In this document: positions 45,995 to 56,857 of the stretch, piece by piece
Numbering within the stretch: the stretch's first letter is position 1
Layout: the number at the start of each line of letters is the position of its first letter
Notes under the pieces: model-generated
Database searches by the model: none
The model's input: only the letters and a program-made list of their open reading frames with translations
Told to the model about the DNA's origin: nothing
Position numbers and translations under genes: made by a program
Origin: Omphiscola glabra
Taxonomy: Eukaryota > Mollusca > Gastropoda > Lymnaeidae
Direction: 5' to 3'
Assembly: GCA_964017045.1 (NCBI GenBank)
Contig: OZ024811.1
Coordinates: 13,173,818 to 13,237,817, forward strand
DNA length: 64,000 nucleotides

Positions 45995-46562
45995 CCAACC
46001 CAAAAACATTACCCTCCGGGGTGGACCAACCCAAAAACATTACCCTCCGGGGTGGACCAACCCAAAAACATTACCATCCGGGGTGGACCAACCCAAAAAC
46101 ATTACCATCCGGGGTGGACCAACCCAAAAACATTACCCTCCGGGGTGGACCAACCCAAAAACATTACCATCCGGGGTGGACCAACCCAAAAACATTACCA
46201 TCCGGGGTGGACCAACCCAAAAACATTACCCTCCGGGGTGGACCAACCCAAAAACATTACCATCCGGGGTGGACCAACCCAAAAACATTACCCTCCGGGG
46301 TGGACCAACCCAAAAACATTACCATCCGGGGTGGACCAACCCAAAAACATTACCCTCCGGGGTGTACCAACCCAAAAACATTACCATCCGGGGTGGACCA
46401 ACCCAAAAACATTACCATCCGGGGTGGACCAACCCAAAAACATTACCCTCCGGGGTGGACCAGCCCAAAAACATTACCATCCGGGGTGGACCAACCCAAA
46501 AACATTACCCTCCGGGGTGGACCAACCCAAAAACATTACCATCCGGGGTGGACCAACCCAAA
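45995..46562. repeat. 31-bp minisatellite, about 18 copies, two variants
   Basis: The unit is CCAACCCAAAAACATTACC followed by MTCCGGGGTGGA. Units differ almost only at one base, CCCTCC or CCATCC. Copies are otherwise identical except one GTGTACC. The CpG in TCCGGGG is kept in all copies. Open frames on plus (PTQKHYPPGWTN-like, 205-268 codons in all three phases) follow from 31-bp units walking through the frames without stops and are not considered genes. Confidence 0.95.
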
Positions 46563-48140
46563 CGCCCCCACCCACACCCCCCTTATCTCTTCCCTTAACA
46601 GTGGCGTAACGACCGCATACAGTGGGGTGATAATAACTTGATATTACTTTTGAACCCACCCAGCTTTTCCCAGTGATGGCCACTGACGCCCCCCCCTACC
46701 CCCAGGGCGCCCATCACTATCACTGCTCACACCATGTAACAGTTCACTAACAACTACACCTTCCCATCTACTCATCATTAAGAGCCACCATAGAGTACCT
46801 CATTCGTTCGTATTCACCCGATTGTACAGCACCGCGGTTTTCATAACATCCGCACACATTAAACTTTCCAGTGTAAACAAATATCTTGGCCAGCGGCTGG
46901 TTTCTCCCCCCCCCCCCCACATCCCACCCACCGCCGCCCCAATCACCGTCCCCTCGCTTCTCACGATAAAGATGTGTATAACAGGTGAGTTACAGTATCG
47001 GGTTTCTCGCTAGGCAGTTGTTTCTGTATACCCTTATCAGCGGGTCTCACATTGCAACTCTGGCTACGTCATCGATTGACCCGTGCTTATGTACCGCTTC
47101 CCGTGGGGGGGGGGGGGGGAATTGTTTCTCGCTAATTAACGGTTCATGTTATTTGTTTTGTACAAATAATTGTGACTTCCATTTTATCATGTAATAACTA
47201 TTGTTACACGCATAACATTTTTTAGACTCGAGCCTCATAATCGCGTGTTTTGTCTCTATAGACGCGTGGTAATGATACGGTTGGAAACCTCAGCCACCAG
47301 ATATTATTCTCACATCATACAATTTTACAAAAGTTGTCAATTGTCACATCATTTATTATTTAATATCAAATCGTTATATTAAATTGCTATTTTCAGTTGT
47401 TATAAGAAATCGTTATAGGTTCTGAGTGTCAGGTAAAATTCTCTTATATAACACATTTCATAGTCGGAGAATGTGTGATGGTGTGAAGGGGGATGGGGCA
47501 TATTGCACCCGGGAAAGGGACAAGAAAAATTTCGATGTCATTTGACTAACGAGACACACATGTGACTAACGAGTCACACACCGAAAAGAGGTAGATTTAG
47601 TTGATGTGTGTGACCAACTAGGCACACGTGGGAAACGTAAAGTTTAGTTGCTATAAAATCAGGGCCAGGGTGAAAACGACTGTGTTGCTATAGATTGCAC
47701 GTGAAAGGAGGCAATGTGTTTTTAAATAACAATAATTATACTTTTTAAAATGCCAAACTAAATAGCATTTCCAGTAATTATTTTCTAATCTCAGAGGCAC
47801 ACAGTAATCCTTTTACATCATCTTACAGTTTTATGGCTTGTAAACGGAAGAGGTATTTTCGAATATCTGCCTACGGTAAGGAACAAAGTTCGAATTCTTT
47901 ACGGGTGTGCTTTAGTCAAGTTTTAAACGCCCACGTTATCGCTACACAGGGCGCGTTATATACAGTAAGGCTTTAAACGCTTACAACAGTGTTTCCAAAA
48001 CTACGACATCCGTGGTTCCCTGTCTACAATTTTCGTTACACTGAGTACCCCTCGTTAAAAGAAAAAAAAAAAATTGATTTATTATGCAATAATAATAATT
48101 AAACAAATTAATACTAATAATACAATTTTCCTTTGAAAAC
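46563..48140. other. No recognisable gene; possible TIR fragment near 46603
   Basis: CAGTGGCGTAACGACCGC at about 46601 resembles hAT-type ends. C-runs lie at 46690-46697 and 46907-46918, and a G-run at 47106-47119. Near 47540-47630, GACTAACGAG and ACACAC phrases repeat loosely. Otherwise unique AT-rich DNA without coding signal. Confidence 0.45.
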
Positions 48141-48395
48141 GTACCCTCCATCAAACTCTTCCCGTACCCTCCATCAAACTCTTCCCGTACCCCATCAAAC
48201 TCTTCCCTTACCCTCATCAAACTCTTACCGTACCCCCATCAAACTCTTCCAGTACCCCCATCAAACTCTTACCGTACCCCCATCAAACTCTTCCCGTACC
48301 CCATCAAACTCTTCCCTTACCCCCATCAAACTCTTCCCGTACCCCCATCACACTCTTACCGTACCCCCATCAAACTCTTCCCGCACCCCCACGCC
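48141..48395. repeat. 21-bp minisatellite, about 12 copies
   Basis: The unit GTACCCCCATCAAACTCTTCC varies in the number of C in the CCC run and in the last bases (CTTACC, CTTCCA). The length variation gives units of 19-22 bp. The plus frame open across it (48133-48477) is an artefact. Confidence 0.92.
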
Positions 48396-48885
48396 CAGGG
48401 GTACGCGCACCACACTCTGGGTAACACTGATTTTGACAATGGTATTGCTGCTTTGGTGTGTCAATAAAAAAACATAGCCATGGCACCGCTTCACTCACTT
48501 ATTATAGTCAAACCATTAAGCATACATACTACCACGTGTTCAGGTTCTAAACCCCTTTAAACATTACATCATAATCAGATTTCTAGAATTAGAACGTACT
48601 TAGGTTTATTTTAGACATAGAAGAATGCACCCGCCGAAAAAAAATGGAGTCGGATTAGCGCGAACTTGACGTCACTTATTAAATGGATATTTCAATTCAT
48701 CGCATTTAAAATTAATTCGATTTCCGTGCAGTAGAAGAAATCCAACAATCACTTTCTTTTTTTTTTTAAGATTCCAATTTAGAAATAGGAATATGATCTT
48801 GAGACTCTAACGATCAGAAATGCGCACGCTGAATGGTATTATGCGCGCCTAGTTAAAACTATAGATGCATACATAGATATATACA
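48396..48885. other. No recognisable gene
   Basis: AT-rich unique-looking DNA with a T-run near 48757-48767. Nothing else was seen. Confidence 0.5.
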
Positions 48886-49065
48886 CAGGGCCGGATTTAC
48901 AATTTTAGGGGCCCTAGGCCCTAAAAAATTTAAGTCCCCATATTGAAAAATAAAAATAAAATATTGCTCATTTTTTTTTTTTGTTAATTCAAAAATATAT
49001 ATATGTTTATATACTACTCCCAATTCCGGGGCCCCTTATTTCCTTACTCAATGTGAGGCTAATAC
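48886..49065 (+). mobile_element. hAT-type remnant with CAGGGCCGGATTT end
   Basis: CACAGGGCCGGATTTACAATT starts a segment with GGGGCCCTAGGCCC and, further on, GGGGCCCC near 49028. The start is like the end of the element at 13960-14136 (CAGGGCCGGATTA). The right end was not found, so its extent is a guess. Confidence 0.45.
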
Positions 49066-49170
49066 ATTGAACCTATTTATTTTATTTCTGTGAATATTTT
49101 TTGTTTCAATGGCCGATTATTTAAACAGGTATGTGCAGCCTTGATCATATAACAAACAAAAAAAAAAGAG

Positions 49171-49282
49171 TTGTCAGACCTGGTTTCCTACAATTATCTC
49201 AATGTAGGTCCTGGAATGGTCATATGCTGTTTGCGTGGTCCCCCCGTTGTGACCAGCTCTCGTCAGTCTGGCCGGATTGTCG
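49171..49282 (+). CDS. Candidate exon, unidentified
   Basis: A 112-bp open segment lies between AAAAGAG (weak acceptor context, purine-rich) and a good donor (GTCG followed by GTGAGT at 49283). The frame reads YNYLNVGPGMVICCLRG then PPVVTSSRQSGRIV, of reasonable complexity. There is no pyrimidine tract before it, which argues against. Family unknown. Confidence 0.13.
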
Positions 49283-50211
49283 GTGAGTATTTCTACTCCG
49301 AAAACTACAGGATTACATCGACAGATGCTCAGGAAATATCACGTGATCTATCAAAGAACGGGACGACAACTTACAGGATGTTGTTTGTTTTGTTGTCGAC
49401 GATTAGTCGGTAATTTTATTTATGCATTTATTTTGGTGGTTGTTGGCGGCAACCCGTACTACTGACGATATGTACAAACGCTTTGGTTTATTGAGTATCA
49501 GCGATTCTCAGACGGCTGCATCAGTTGGTACACACATATGAAGGAAAGTGTTTCAATAAATCAATAAATAATACATGTACAGATATCCAGCCCTAATTAC
49601 ACATTAGCGCTGGTGGGAGTACACACCTATTTAGCGGAGAATTGAAATGGTACTGCTTTGCTAAATTTTGAGAATCCCTGCTACATTATAATTATATAGT
49701 AGAACTTGGTTGTTAAGGTAGGTGGTGGTGACGGGTTTTTAGATGACCGTGCGCACGCGTCGTGTGTGTGTGTGTGCATGTGTATGCGTGTGTGTATATG
49801 TGTGCGTGCGAGTGAGTGTGTGTGTGTCTCTCTGTGTGTGTGTGTGTGGGGGGGTGAATATATATTTGAAGACTAGATTAAAAAAGAATGGTTTGAAAAC
49901 AACAACAACAAGCATACATAGTTATTTGCCCAATACGTATACACGGAGAGAGTGTGTATGCTTTACAGTTAAGCCCCAACGATTCCATTGCACTCCACAA
50001 ACACATTAAGCTCCAGAGCTGAACGCAATTTAAGAGTTGTCAAAGTCACGTGTTTGTTTGTATTGCCGGGAATAAAATAAAACCGAAGCTTTTCAAAACA
50101 GATGTCCGCCTCTGAATGCCCCCCAAAGTAGACACCAGGAGGAGCTCGAGATGCGGTTCACCAACGCAAACTCAACGAAGACGTCAATGATAAGGTGCTG
50201 GTGATGGCGCA
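49283..50211. other. No recognisable gene; GT block
   Basis: Includes a GT-rich microsatellite (49757-49852) ending in a G-run. The rest looks unique. Frames across the GT block give VCVCVCV-type peptides, an artefact. Confidence 0.5.
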
Positions 50212-50375
50212 GTGAAGCAGTGCTGTCAATGTTGCCCCACAGTGACAGTCAATGTTTGTCCCACAGTGACAGTCAATGTTTGCTCCACAGTGACAGTCAA
50301 TGTTTGCCCCACAGTGACAGTCAATGTTTGCCCCACAGTGACAGTCAATGTTTGCCCCACATTGACATTCAGTGT
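50212..50375. repeat. 24-bp minisatellite, about 6-7 copies
   Basis: CCACAGTGACAGTCAATGTT followed by TGCC is repeated with little change; TGTC and TGCT variants occur, and the last copy has ACATTGACATTCAG. A small array. Confidence 0.93.
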
Positions 50376-51319
50376 GAGCTTATCATCAATGTATAGGGTT
50401 CTCTAACCTATTCAACATATCGGTCTCACAAATGCTGTAAATCAAAGGTTTACTATAGCTTTAAACAATGGCGAGAAAGCCATGGGGTACAACATGCAAT
50501 TATTGTAAATAGCTCAGACTTAAATAGTGGTATGAAACTTCGGATGACTGCCGTTATAATGAGTATCATGACCTATGACAAAAACTATTTTTATGACATG
50601 ACGCCACGGAGATCCCCGTTTTAAATATGGCGGAACTCAAGGGGGGCACGGTGGTAATGTGCTGTTCCTGAACCAAGACGTCTGGGTCTTAACGCTATGC
50701 TTCCTGGCCGTTTGGGGTTTGGGAAGGGGGGGGGGGGGTGGTGAGACATGGGGTTTATTGGCCAATTAAAAAAAAATACTATGAACAAAACAATTCATTT
50801 TTTTTAAACGATGTTTGTGGGTGCTGCGATTTGACCATCACATATTTTCCTTTCACAATATATGGCAACAATGGGATTCGTATCAGACGAGTATGTACAG
50901 TTTGAGAATCACAGATCATTTTAAAAAAAAAAAATTAAATAAAGTTAAGGTTTACTTTGAGGATGTCGGTGGCACTGCAGGGATTTTACTGTAGACACTG
51001 AGATCAGAGCCATGAAAGACCAAGGGGGACTGAATGAGTCAATTTGCCTGTAATCTTAATGGGACAAACATGTTTGTACTCGGAAAGAGTTATATGCCCT
51101 TAAAGGAAGCACAAACTCGTCAACATCCGGGGACGAGGTGCGAATGGATAGAAGGAAAGTCTAAAGTAAATGTAAACACTTGTTGTATTTATAGGATACA
51201 CCTATGGAATTGACTTTTTCTTTTCTTTCCTAATCGCATGGTATCTACTGAGTTTTTAAATTATATCATTATTTTAATACGGAAACCGCGAGGTTTTTTT
51301 TAAGATTTAAAAAAATAAC
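50376..51319. other. No recognisable gene
   Basis: Unique-looking AT-rich DNA. G-run at 50726-50738, A-runs near 50767-50775 and 50923-50934. No coding signal stands out. Confidence 0.5.
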
Positions 51320-51545
51320 AGGGTGGATGAGACTCGTTAACCTTGGACGGAAACTCATCTAAGAGAAGGCAACTCTGAATTCAAACCCGGAGATGGCGTC
51401 CCCCATAGGCGGCGAACATCAATACATTAATCATTGAATCATTCCGACAACTTCTGCGACGCCCCTGATGTCATCGCTGAAAAGCAGGGAGCATGCCAAA
51501 ATAGCATGGATACAGGCACTATATAAGTATTCAATCAATCAACAT
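51320..51545. repeat. Dispersed repeat (SINE- or LINE-tail-like)
   Basis: GGTGGATGAGACTCGTTAACC, then GGACGGAAACTCATC and AATTCAAACCCGGAGATGG match the order at 15972-16150. It ends AGGCACTATATAAGTATTC followed by AATCAATCAAC, a short AATC-type tail as seen in many SINE and LINE 3' ends. A tRNA-like B box (AATTCAAACC) is present but imperfect. I cannot decide between SINE and truncated LINE. Confidence 0.6.
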
Positions 51546-52413
51546 ACACATATTTATTGATTTTGTTTTAAAATATTTATTTTTTATTAGACTAATGGAA
51601 AAAGGAAACTAGTGTTTACGATCAAACGAAATCCATTGAAAAAGTTATATTTGACTGAGCGCATTCACTACTTAGCACCAGTGTGGTTTGCCGGCGTGAG
51701 TGACACATTAAAGTTATAATTGCACTTACAAGATCTTCTTGCACGCAAGTAGGGTAAACAATAATGATTTTTTTTTTCTTTCTTTAACTACTTCTACATG
51801 TGTCATCTGGAACGAAAAAAAAACCGACACAAAAACAGGTCAACGTTTCTCCCATTGTCAAATATAAAAATAGTAATAAACGATCAAGAAAATTGTATCT
51901 TTTGAATCGTTTTCTTTCTTTATTAAAAAAATATTTGTATAACCTTTTTATATATTTATTTTTTATTTTTTTTTTAGCTTCATTTTACAAAGACGTTTCC
52001 TCTTTTTTTGTCCGGGCAGTTTTTGAATAAGTGTGTCCCCCCCCCCCCCCCCCCACATTATTTGAAATTTCAGATGTCGTCACTTGGCTAACTGTCCACG
52101 GTGCAGAATAATCAAAGGTGTGACATCAAAGATGGAGCAGGTATTTTCAACGGTGAGCCCAAGACATCAAAGAGAAACCTGCGCAGTGACAGAACTAATC
52201 ACTGATTACTCCGCCAGTACAGCTCGAAGAGGACTACTTTAGCTCGTGCGGAATATCACTCCGCTTTAACGGCGACTACTTGCTATAGACAATAGACTTC
52301 TTAGAGGGTGTGACGGGAGGGGACTGAAAAAGAGGGGGGGGGGGGAGGACATGTGACGACTGAAGGTGAGAGGTTTTAACAATTGATGGCAACTTCTTTC
52401 AGACTTCAAACCC
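51546..52413. other. No recognisable gene
   Basis: AT-rich, with T-runs (51768-51776, 51959-51975), a C-run (52037-52054) and G-run (52337-52346). The short basic frame at 51800-52030 is Lys/Phe-rich from A- and T-runs and is not supported. Confidence 0.5.
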
Positions 52414-52876
52414 ATTGGATTGCCTGCCTATCAGACTGTCAATGGATTGCCTGCCCATCAGACTGCCACTGGATTGCCTGCCCCTCAGACTGCCACTGGA
52501 TTGCCTGCCCATCAGACTGCCACTGGATTGCCTGCCCATCAGACTGCCACTGGATTGCCTGCCCATCAAACTGCCACTGGATTGCCTGCCCATCAGACTG
52601 CCACTGGATTGCCTGCCCATCAAACTGCCACTGGATTGCCTGCCCATCAGACTGCCACTGGATTGCCTGCCCATCAGACTGCCACTGGATTGCCTGCCCA
52701 TCAGACTGCCACTGGATTGCCTGCCCATCAAACTGCCACTGGATTGCCTGCCCATCAAACTGCCACTGGATTGCCTGCCCATCAGACTGCCACTGGATTG
52801 CCTGCCCATCAAACTGCCACTGGATTGCCTGCCCATCAGACTGTCACTGGATTGCCTGCCCATCAAACTGCCATTG
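52414..52876. repeat. 27-bp minisatellite, about 17 copies
   Basis: TGGATTGCCTGCCCATCAGA followed by CTGCCAC is repeated, the main variation being CAGACTG or CAAACTG. One unit has CCCCTCAG and one TGTCAC. The period is a multiple of three with no stop in four frames, giving LDCLPIRLP, GLPAHQTAT, GRQSSGSLM and WIACPSDCH repeats up to 197 codons. A DNA-level repeat is the simplest reading. Confidence 0.95.
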
Positions 52877-53248
52877 GTGGCCGAGTTTCAAAGGGGATTT
52901 TTTTTTTTTTCAAGATGAAACTAATAAGTCCATTTCAAAACAACGCAAAAATTCCCCACTGTTTACTGAATGGTAGCAGTAGATCTTAGGAATCAAAACT
53001 TCTGCACTTAAGTAGCAGCGACTCTCCCCGACCCACGGAGGACGTCTAGATCACCGCTACTCGAGAGAACTACACTTCTCCCTTCTGATAATAGAAAGTC
53101 TCAACGAGATTGTGCTGGTTTCTTCCTTAAAAAATGTCAACTTCTGCCAGAGAAGACGTTAATCATTTAATCATTTAATCTGTAAAAGCCCCGCATCTCT
53201 CTCTCTCTATCTCTCTCTCTCACACACATACACGATCTCTTTTTTTAA

Positions 53249-53279
<31 letters not shown>

Positions 53280-53454
53280 AATCAAGAAATCTACATCAAA
53301 CAAGTAGTGGTCGTGAAACCAATTTGACAGCGAGAGAACCGTGTGCTAGGAAACGATTTCAAATAACCTTGCTTCTTTAATCTTTTCATCTGTGGCTGGA
53401 GTTTTAAAGCTAGACGGTAAATTAAATAGGCGAGACGAAGCCAACACTTTAATG
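52877..53454. other. No recognisable gene; CT and poly-T tracts
   Basis: Includes CT-rich (53198-53222) and T-rich (53241-53276) simple sequence. No coding signal. Confidence 0.55.
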
Positions 53455-53715
53455 AGGCATTGGTGATTAAGGCATTGGTGATTGGGGCATTGGTGATTAA
53501 GGCATTGGTGATTGGGGCATTGGTGATTAAGGCATTGATGATTGGGGCATTGATGATTAAGGCATTGGTGATTGGGGCATTGGTGATTAAGGCATTGGTG
53601 ATTAAGGCATTGGTGATTGGGGCATTGGTGATTTGGGCATCGGTGATTGGGGTCTTGGTGTTTGAGTCATTGGTGATTGGGACATTGTTGATTAAGGCAT
53701 TGGTGTTTGGGGCAA
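53455..53715. repeat. 15-bp minisatellite, about 17 copies
   Basis: GGCATTGGTGATTAA and GGCATTGGTGATTGG alternate for the first dozen units, so the practical period is 30 bp. The last third is diverged (TTGGGCATCGG, TCTTGGTGTTTGAG). The plus frame (53460-53825, LVIKALVIGA) runs across it as an artefact. Confidence 0.94.
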
Positions 53716-54049
53716 TTTTCCGTCGACTGAATTTATATCAAACAAATTTCCGGATACGGTCAATAAGAGATGAGACCACTGCCTTGCAGTTACACAATTG
53801 TAGCATGTCGAGTGACTTCCTTTAACAAAGGCAAACACATTAAGTGCATTTAAATCGTTTGTTGTATTTAACTTATCTCGCTGGAATGAGGGAGATGGCG
53901 TAACCCCTGCCGTAATGAGCTAGAAGTGAGTGACTTCCCTTGGAAGCGAAGATAGCAACGGTGGTGGCCAGTACAAATACGATGCGTCTTGTGATAGTCA
54001 CGCATATTAAAGGAACACATTCACAAAACCACTTTTACTCTGTCACTGT
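53716..54049. other. No recognisable gene
   Basis: About 330 bp of unique-looking sequence. Nothing recognised. Confidence 0.5.
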
Positions 54050-54605
54050 CACACACTGCTATCTGATCATCCATTCAGAGGAGAGAAAGTTGGATGTGTG
54101 TGGGTGTGCGAACGAGAGAGAGAGAGAAGAGAAAAGAGACTGATATATGATCATCCATTCAGATGAGAGATGAGTGAGAGAGAGGTATAAATGGGTATGT
54201 TTGTATGTGAGAGAGAGGGATATATGTAAAGAGAGACTGCTATATGATCATCCATTCAAAGGAGAGGAGAGTGAGAGAGTTGGATGTGGTTGTGAGTGTG
54301 TGTGTGTGTGAGAGAGAGAGAGAAAGTGGAGAGAGAGAGAGAGGGGGAAGAGACTGATTTATCATCATCCTTTCTGAGCAGAGGAGAGAAAGTGAGAGGA
54401 TTGGATGTGTGTGTGAGAGAGACAGAGGGAGAAATCATAATATTCAATCAGAGAAAGTGAGAGAAAGTGAGAGAAATATAACTCATAGACAGGGAGCGAG
54501 AGGTGATCGATGCTGTTATGACTGTAAGACAGAACAAGATGGAAAATATAGATTGAATGAATCGGAGAGGAAAGAAATAGAGAGAGAGAGAGAGAGAGAG
54601 TGGGA
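54050..54605. repeat. GA-rich repeat with ~80-115 bp units
   Basis: GATCATCCATTCAGAGGAGAG and relatives recur at about 54067, 54148, 54246 and 54362, each followed by GA-rich and GTGTGTG sequence. The units vary from 81 to 116 bp because the GA and GT blocks vary in length. From 54410 the pattern breaks down into GAGAGAAAGT-like repeats. Confidence 0.85.
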
Positions 54606-55348
54606 GGAGGGAAGATAGAAAGGTATTATATTGACATGTTGCATCAGTGTCGGATTATTAAAAATACACTTGTGTCCGCCACCCTGGGTTCAATTCTACT
54701 GAAAGTGACAATGTTGAGACGATATTTTAGATCTATAGGCAGACCTGTTTACCCTCAAACTCTTAAAATCGAACAATATCATCACAAAATCATTCAACAC
54801 ATTATCGAAATAGTAAAAAAAACACAAAAAAAAACATAAATTATATATAATGTATACATCTCAAAATCGTACATTGTACGCCAAAATCGTAAGAGTAAAC
54901 AGGTATGTCTACAGGTAACATCTCATATAAGCCGTCATCGTCCAGGGATGGTTTTCATTCTTCCGACTCTAGTTGGTCCGTACGCATGCATTTGGTTCAT
55001 GTGTGTGCACAGTGTCTCTGTTGCTAGTTGATATTGGAAGGGTGTTTCTGAAGTAATGTCATTCAGTGCAAACAATCATGATTCACAATTCTCTACGCAA
55101 CTATCTTACCAACGCCACCAGGTGGCGCCGATTTCAATAAATAAAATTCCCGATAACTGCGCTAAATGAGATTCTTTTGAAAATCCCGATAGGCGCGTTT
55201 GGTGCGTAATATTTTCTTTTCTTTTACGGAACTGGTTGGTGTCATACATTTGAACTGTAAAATGGGGTGGGATACAGTTCAGGGTCGGTTCAGGGGGAAC
55301 CACAATTTGGAAATATTATAAAGTGAGTTACTTGAGTGGATGTTTTGT
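54606..55348. other. No recognisable gene
   Basis: AT-rich, unique-looking. Around 55135-55205, CCCGATAACTGCGC and CCCGATAGGCGCG phrases weakly recall the hairpin arms at 42396-42470. No coding signal. Confidence 0.5.
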
Positions 55349-55430
55349 CAAGTAACTTATGTTATAGATAAGAAGTTCACGCATTGCGGCCACCATGGTT
55401 TGGTTTGGCTATAGCAGGTTATCAAAAATT
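55349..55430. repeat. Short interspersed repeat, copy 3 of 3
   Basis: TCAAGTAACTTATG then AAGTTCACGCATTGCGGCC, CACCATGGTTTGG and GGCTATAGC match the cores at 15841-15905 and 42509-42565. Together these outline a dispersed repeat of at least 60-80 bp with unknown ends. Confidence 0.6.
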
Positions 55431-55646
55431 TTTTGATTGACTGAATATAATATATTGAATATGTGTGGAACATTGCACTACTTTGATGGGAATTATACTT
55501 CTTTCTTTAATATAATATTGTATGAGGCTTCATACATATACGTATTTATGATAGCTTTGACTGCACGCCGCAAACCCAAGTTGAACGGAAGTTATAACGC
55601 TGATTGAAATTTAGAGGAAACTGCGCTAATCGGATGCGCCCATTAG

Positions 55647-55931
55647 CACAAAAAGTGTCCGTGCAAGTCGGCTGCGCACCGCGCTGCACGCACGGCGATT
55701 GTGTTACCCGACTTATCGCACCAGATCCAGCCCAACAAGGAGAAGACGCCATCATTTAGCCGGCTGCCTCTGAAGTTCAAGATGGGCCAGATAGGAGGTT
55801 CGGACATGAAGCTTTTAACGCGAGACCATTGGACAAACAAGAGGAGCTTTAATCGGGCCCGGGCGATCTCGCACATACTCCGGGCACTCTGCCGAGGTGA
55901 CGTGTTGGTCAGGTGGCACGACATCCAATAG
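55647..55931 (+). CDS. Candidate 3'-terminal coding exon, unidentified protein
   Basis: This is the segment that looks most like host coding DNA. It is GC-richer than its flanks, with many G/C third positions, and ends in a TAG stop at 55929-55931. The C-terminal 68 residues, after a possible acceptor (TTATCGCACCAG ending 55724), contain a basic stretch (SRLPLKFKMG), GGSDMKLLTRDHWTNKR and ISHILRALCRGDVLVRW. A family was not recognised. The opposite strand is also open (55643-55924), which lowers confidence, and no upstream exon was found. A decayed transposon gene is an alternative. Confidence 0.35.
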   Translation, partial: HKKCPCKSAAHRAARTAIVLPDLSHQIQPNKEKTPSFSRLPLKFKMGQIGGSDMKLLTRDHWTNKRSFNRARAISHILRALCRGDVLVRWHDIQ

Positions 55932-56770
55932 TTTCACGCCTGCTGTGTTATCATTGTTGTTATGTATGTGCTGTTGTCGTTGTTGTTGTTGTTTTAAAAG
56001 GCTATACGGGTTTAAATTCGTTATAGTTTGAAGTCATCGCCGACTTGACATACTAACAAAACTGTTCATTTGCGTTTATACAAGATATGTTTTCATATCA
56101 TAAATGATCCATTTTTTTTTTTCATAACAAAAAATCATGTATATTTTTGTTGATAGTGTTGTTTTGTTTTAAAAAAAAAAAAACACACACACACACACAA
56201 ATGTGTACGCAAACACACACATACGCACACACGTACGCACGCAAAACGAAAACGAATAAAAAAAACAAAACAAATATCGACCATCATGCACATTAATTGT
56301 GAGCATCTAAGTCAGCGTTTAAGGGCCATCATTATTTACTCGTGGCCTTCTAGATGCATTTTATTTATCTCCACACCACCTTCTCTTCACCTCCCCCCCC
56401 CCTAAAAGCAAACAAACAAACGAACCTGATCTGTTTTAATTACGTTAAATACTTTTCGGGTTATCATGCAACCCCCCACAAATTTGTTTTTGCATAGGCT
56501 CCACTGTAAACCAGGTTGAGCATCAGTGACCTTAATGATCGCACTATACTCAATAAGCAGAACCCACTTTTTTTTTTTTTTTTTTTTTTTTTTTGGTTGA
56601 CAAATTCATGCCATGTAAACGCTTATTTGTTTAGTTTAGACAGTCATTAGACCACATTACGGGTGATCGAAAACACAACAAAATGTGTCAACTAATTCAC
56701 AGCACAAAGCCCTTTATTTACAAATCAAACTCAGCACCATCATTTGTTTACAGGCTAAGAGCAGACCGCA

Positions 56771-56857
<87 letters not shown>

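Noticed and set aside
45792..46641. Proline- and threonine-rich frames in three phases
   Set aside because: A 31-bp unit without stops in any forward phase yields all three; not evidence for a gene.
52383..52989. Three plus and one minus long frames
   Set aside because: Generated by the 27-bp array; repeated WIACPSDCH and GLPAHQTAT peptides are simple translations of the unit.
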